In this document: piece after piece, positions 5,647 to 5,738 of the stretch
How positions within the stretch are numbered: position 1 is the stretch's first letter
Layout: each line of letters begins with the position of its first letter
Source: Pseudomonadota bacterium
Lineage (GTDB): Bacteria > Pseudomonadota > Gammaproteobacteria > Burkholderiales > Casimicrobiaceae
DNA: 5,738 nucleotides
Direction of reading: 5' to 3'
Assembly: GCA_029571495.1 (NCBI GenBank)
Contig: JAKPSO010000975.1
Span: forward strand, 1-5,738
Translations under genes and position numbers: made by a program
The notes under the pieces: model-generated
Database searches by the model: none
The model's input: only the letters and a program-made list of their open reading frames with translations
What the model was told of the DNA's origin: nothing

Positions 5647-5738
5647 ATGGAGTCTCGATCAGTTGGCCGGGAACTTTGCGCGGACAATCGAGCCCATGCA
5701 AGGTGCGCGCGTTCCTGTTGCACGCGTTTTGACAATAC
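5647..5738 (+). CDS. Possible start of a gene leaving the right edge (start and frame uncertain)
   Basis: ATG at 5647 has the best ribosome-binding site in the window, GGAG six bases upstream (5637-5640), and its frame stays open to the edge. However, the 30 residues it gives are rich in Arg and Cys and look like an out-of-frame reading. A second frame, with ATG at 5696, reads MQGARVPVARVLTI and is preceded by protein-like codons (SLDQLAGNFARTIEP) that lack a standard start. The third frame stops at the TGA at 5730-5732. I cannot decide between them, and the region may simply be leader DNA of a gene further right. Confidence 0.25.
   Translation, partial: MESRSVGRELCADNRAHARCARSCCTRFDN

Noticed and set aside
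1..5738. CRISPR array, IS element, att site, tRNA or rRNA
   Set aside because: No regularly spaced repeats, transposase-like frame with terminal repeats, cloverleaf or rRNA-like text was seen on either strand.

Overview
The window reads like a chromosomal segment of a moderately GC-rich proteobacterium, most likely a betaproteobacterium. This is inferred from the GC-rich third codon positions, the RhlE-like helicase sequence, a small membrane protein resembling the mainly betaproteobacterial DUF2970 family, and a Fur-box-like site of the TGCGAAT-n-ATTCGCA form. No rRNA, tRNA, insertion sequence, phage gene or CRISPR array is visible.

Layout. The left half is read leftward. A DEAD-box RNA helicase (positions 1-720) enters the window with its first 240 residues and runs off the left edge. 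Behind it lies about 350 bases of apparently non-coding DNA (721-1071) that holds a candidate promoter, a U-rich leader, a stem-loop and a short tandem motif. Next comes a two-gene leftward unit: a small DUF2970-like membrane protein (1838-2074) followed after 13 bases by a YoaK/DUF1275 membrane protein (1072-1824), both apparently starting with GTG. A short divergent region separates these from the right half, which is read rightward: an HI0933/YhiN-type flavoprotein (2137-3324), a DUF4337 membrane protein (3399-3926), an NADPH-dependent FMN reductase-like flavodoxin-fold protein (3970-4527) and an FTR1/EfeU-family iron permease (4692-5468). The last 270 bases hold a weak terminator, short palindromes and repeats, an ECF-sigma-like promoter motif and possibly the start of another gene.

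How they work together. The three genes from 2137 to 4527 are closely spaced (74 and 43 bases) and could be co-transcribed, although no shared pathway is evident. Two of them bind flavin. The iron permease looks independently controlled: a perfect 7-1-7 inverted repeat of Fur-box form lies 34 bases upstream of its start, which suggests iron-repressed ferrous/ferric uptake. The permease has none of its usual partners (EfeO, EfeB, P19, cupredoxin) within the window.

The window is mostly ordinary housekeeping and membrane genes. I do not see a clearly new multi-gene system. The items most worth checking are the Fur-box/FTR1 pair, the small gene in front of the DUF1275 gene, and the promoter-like structure at the right end.
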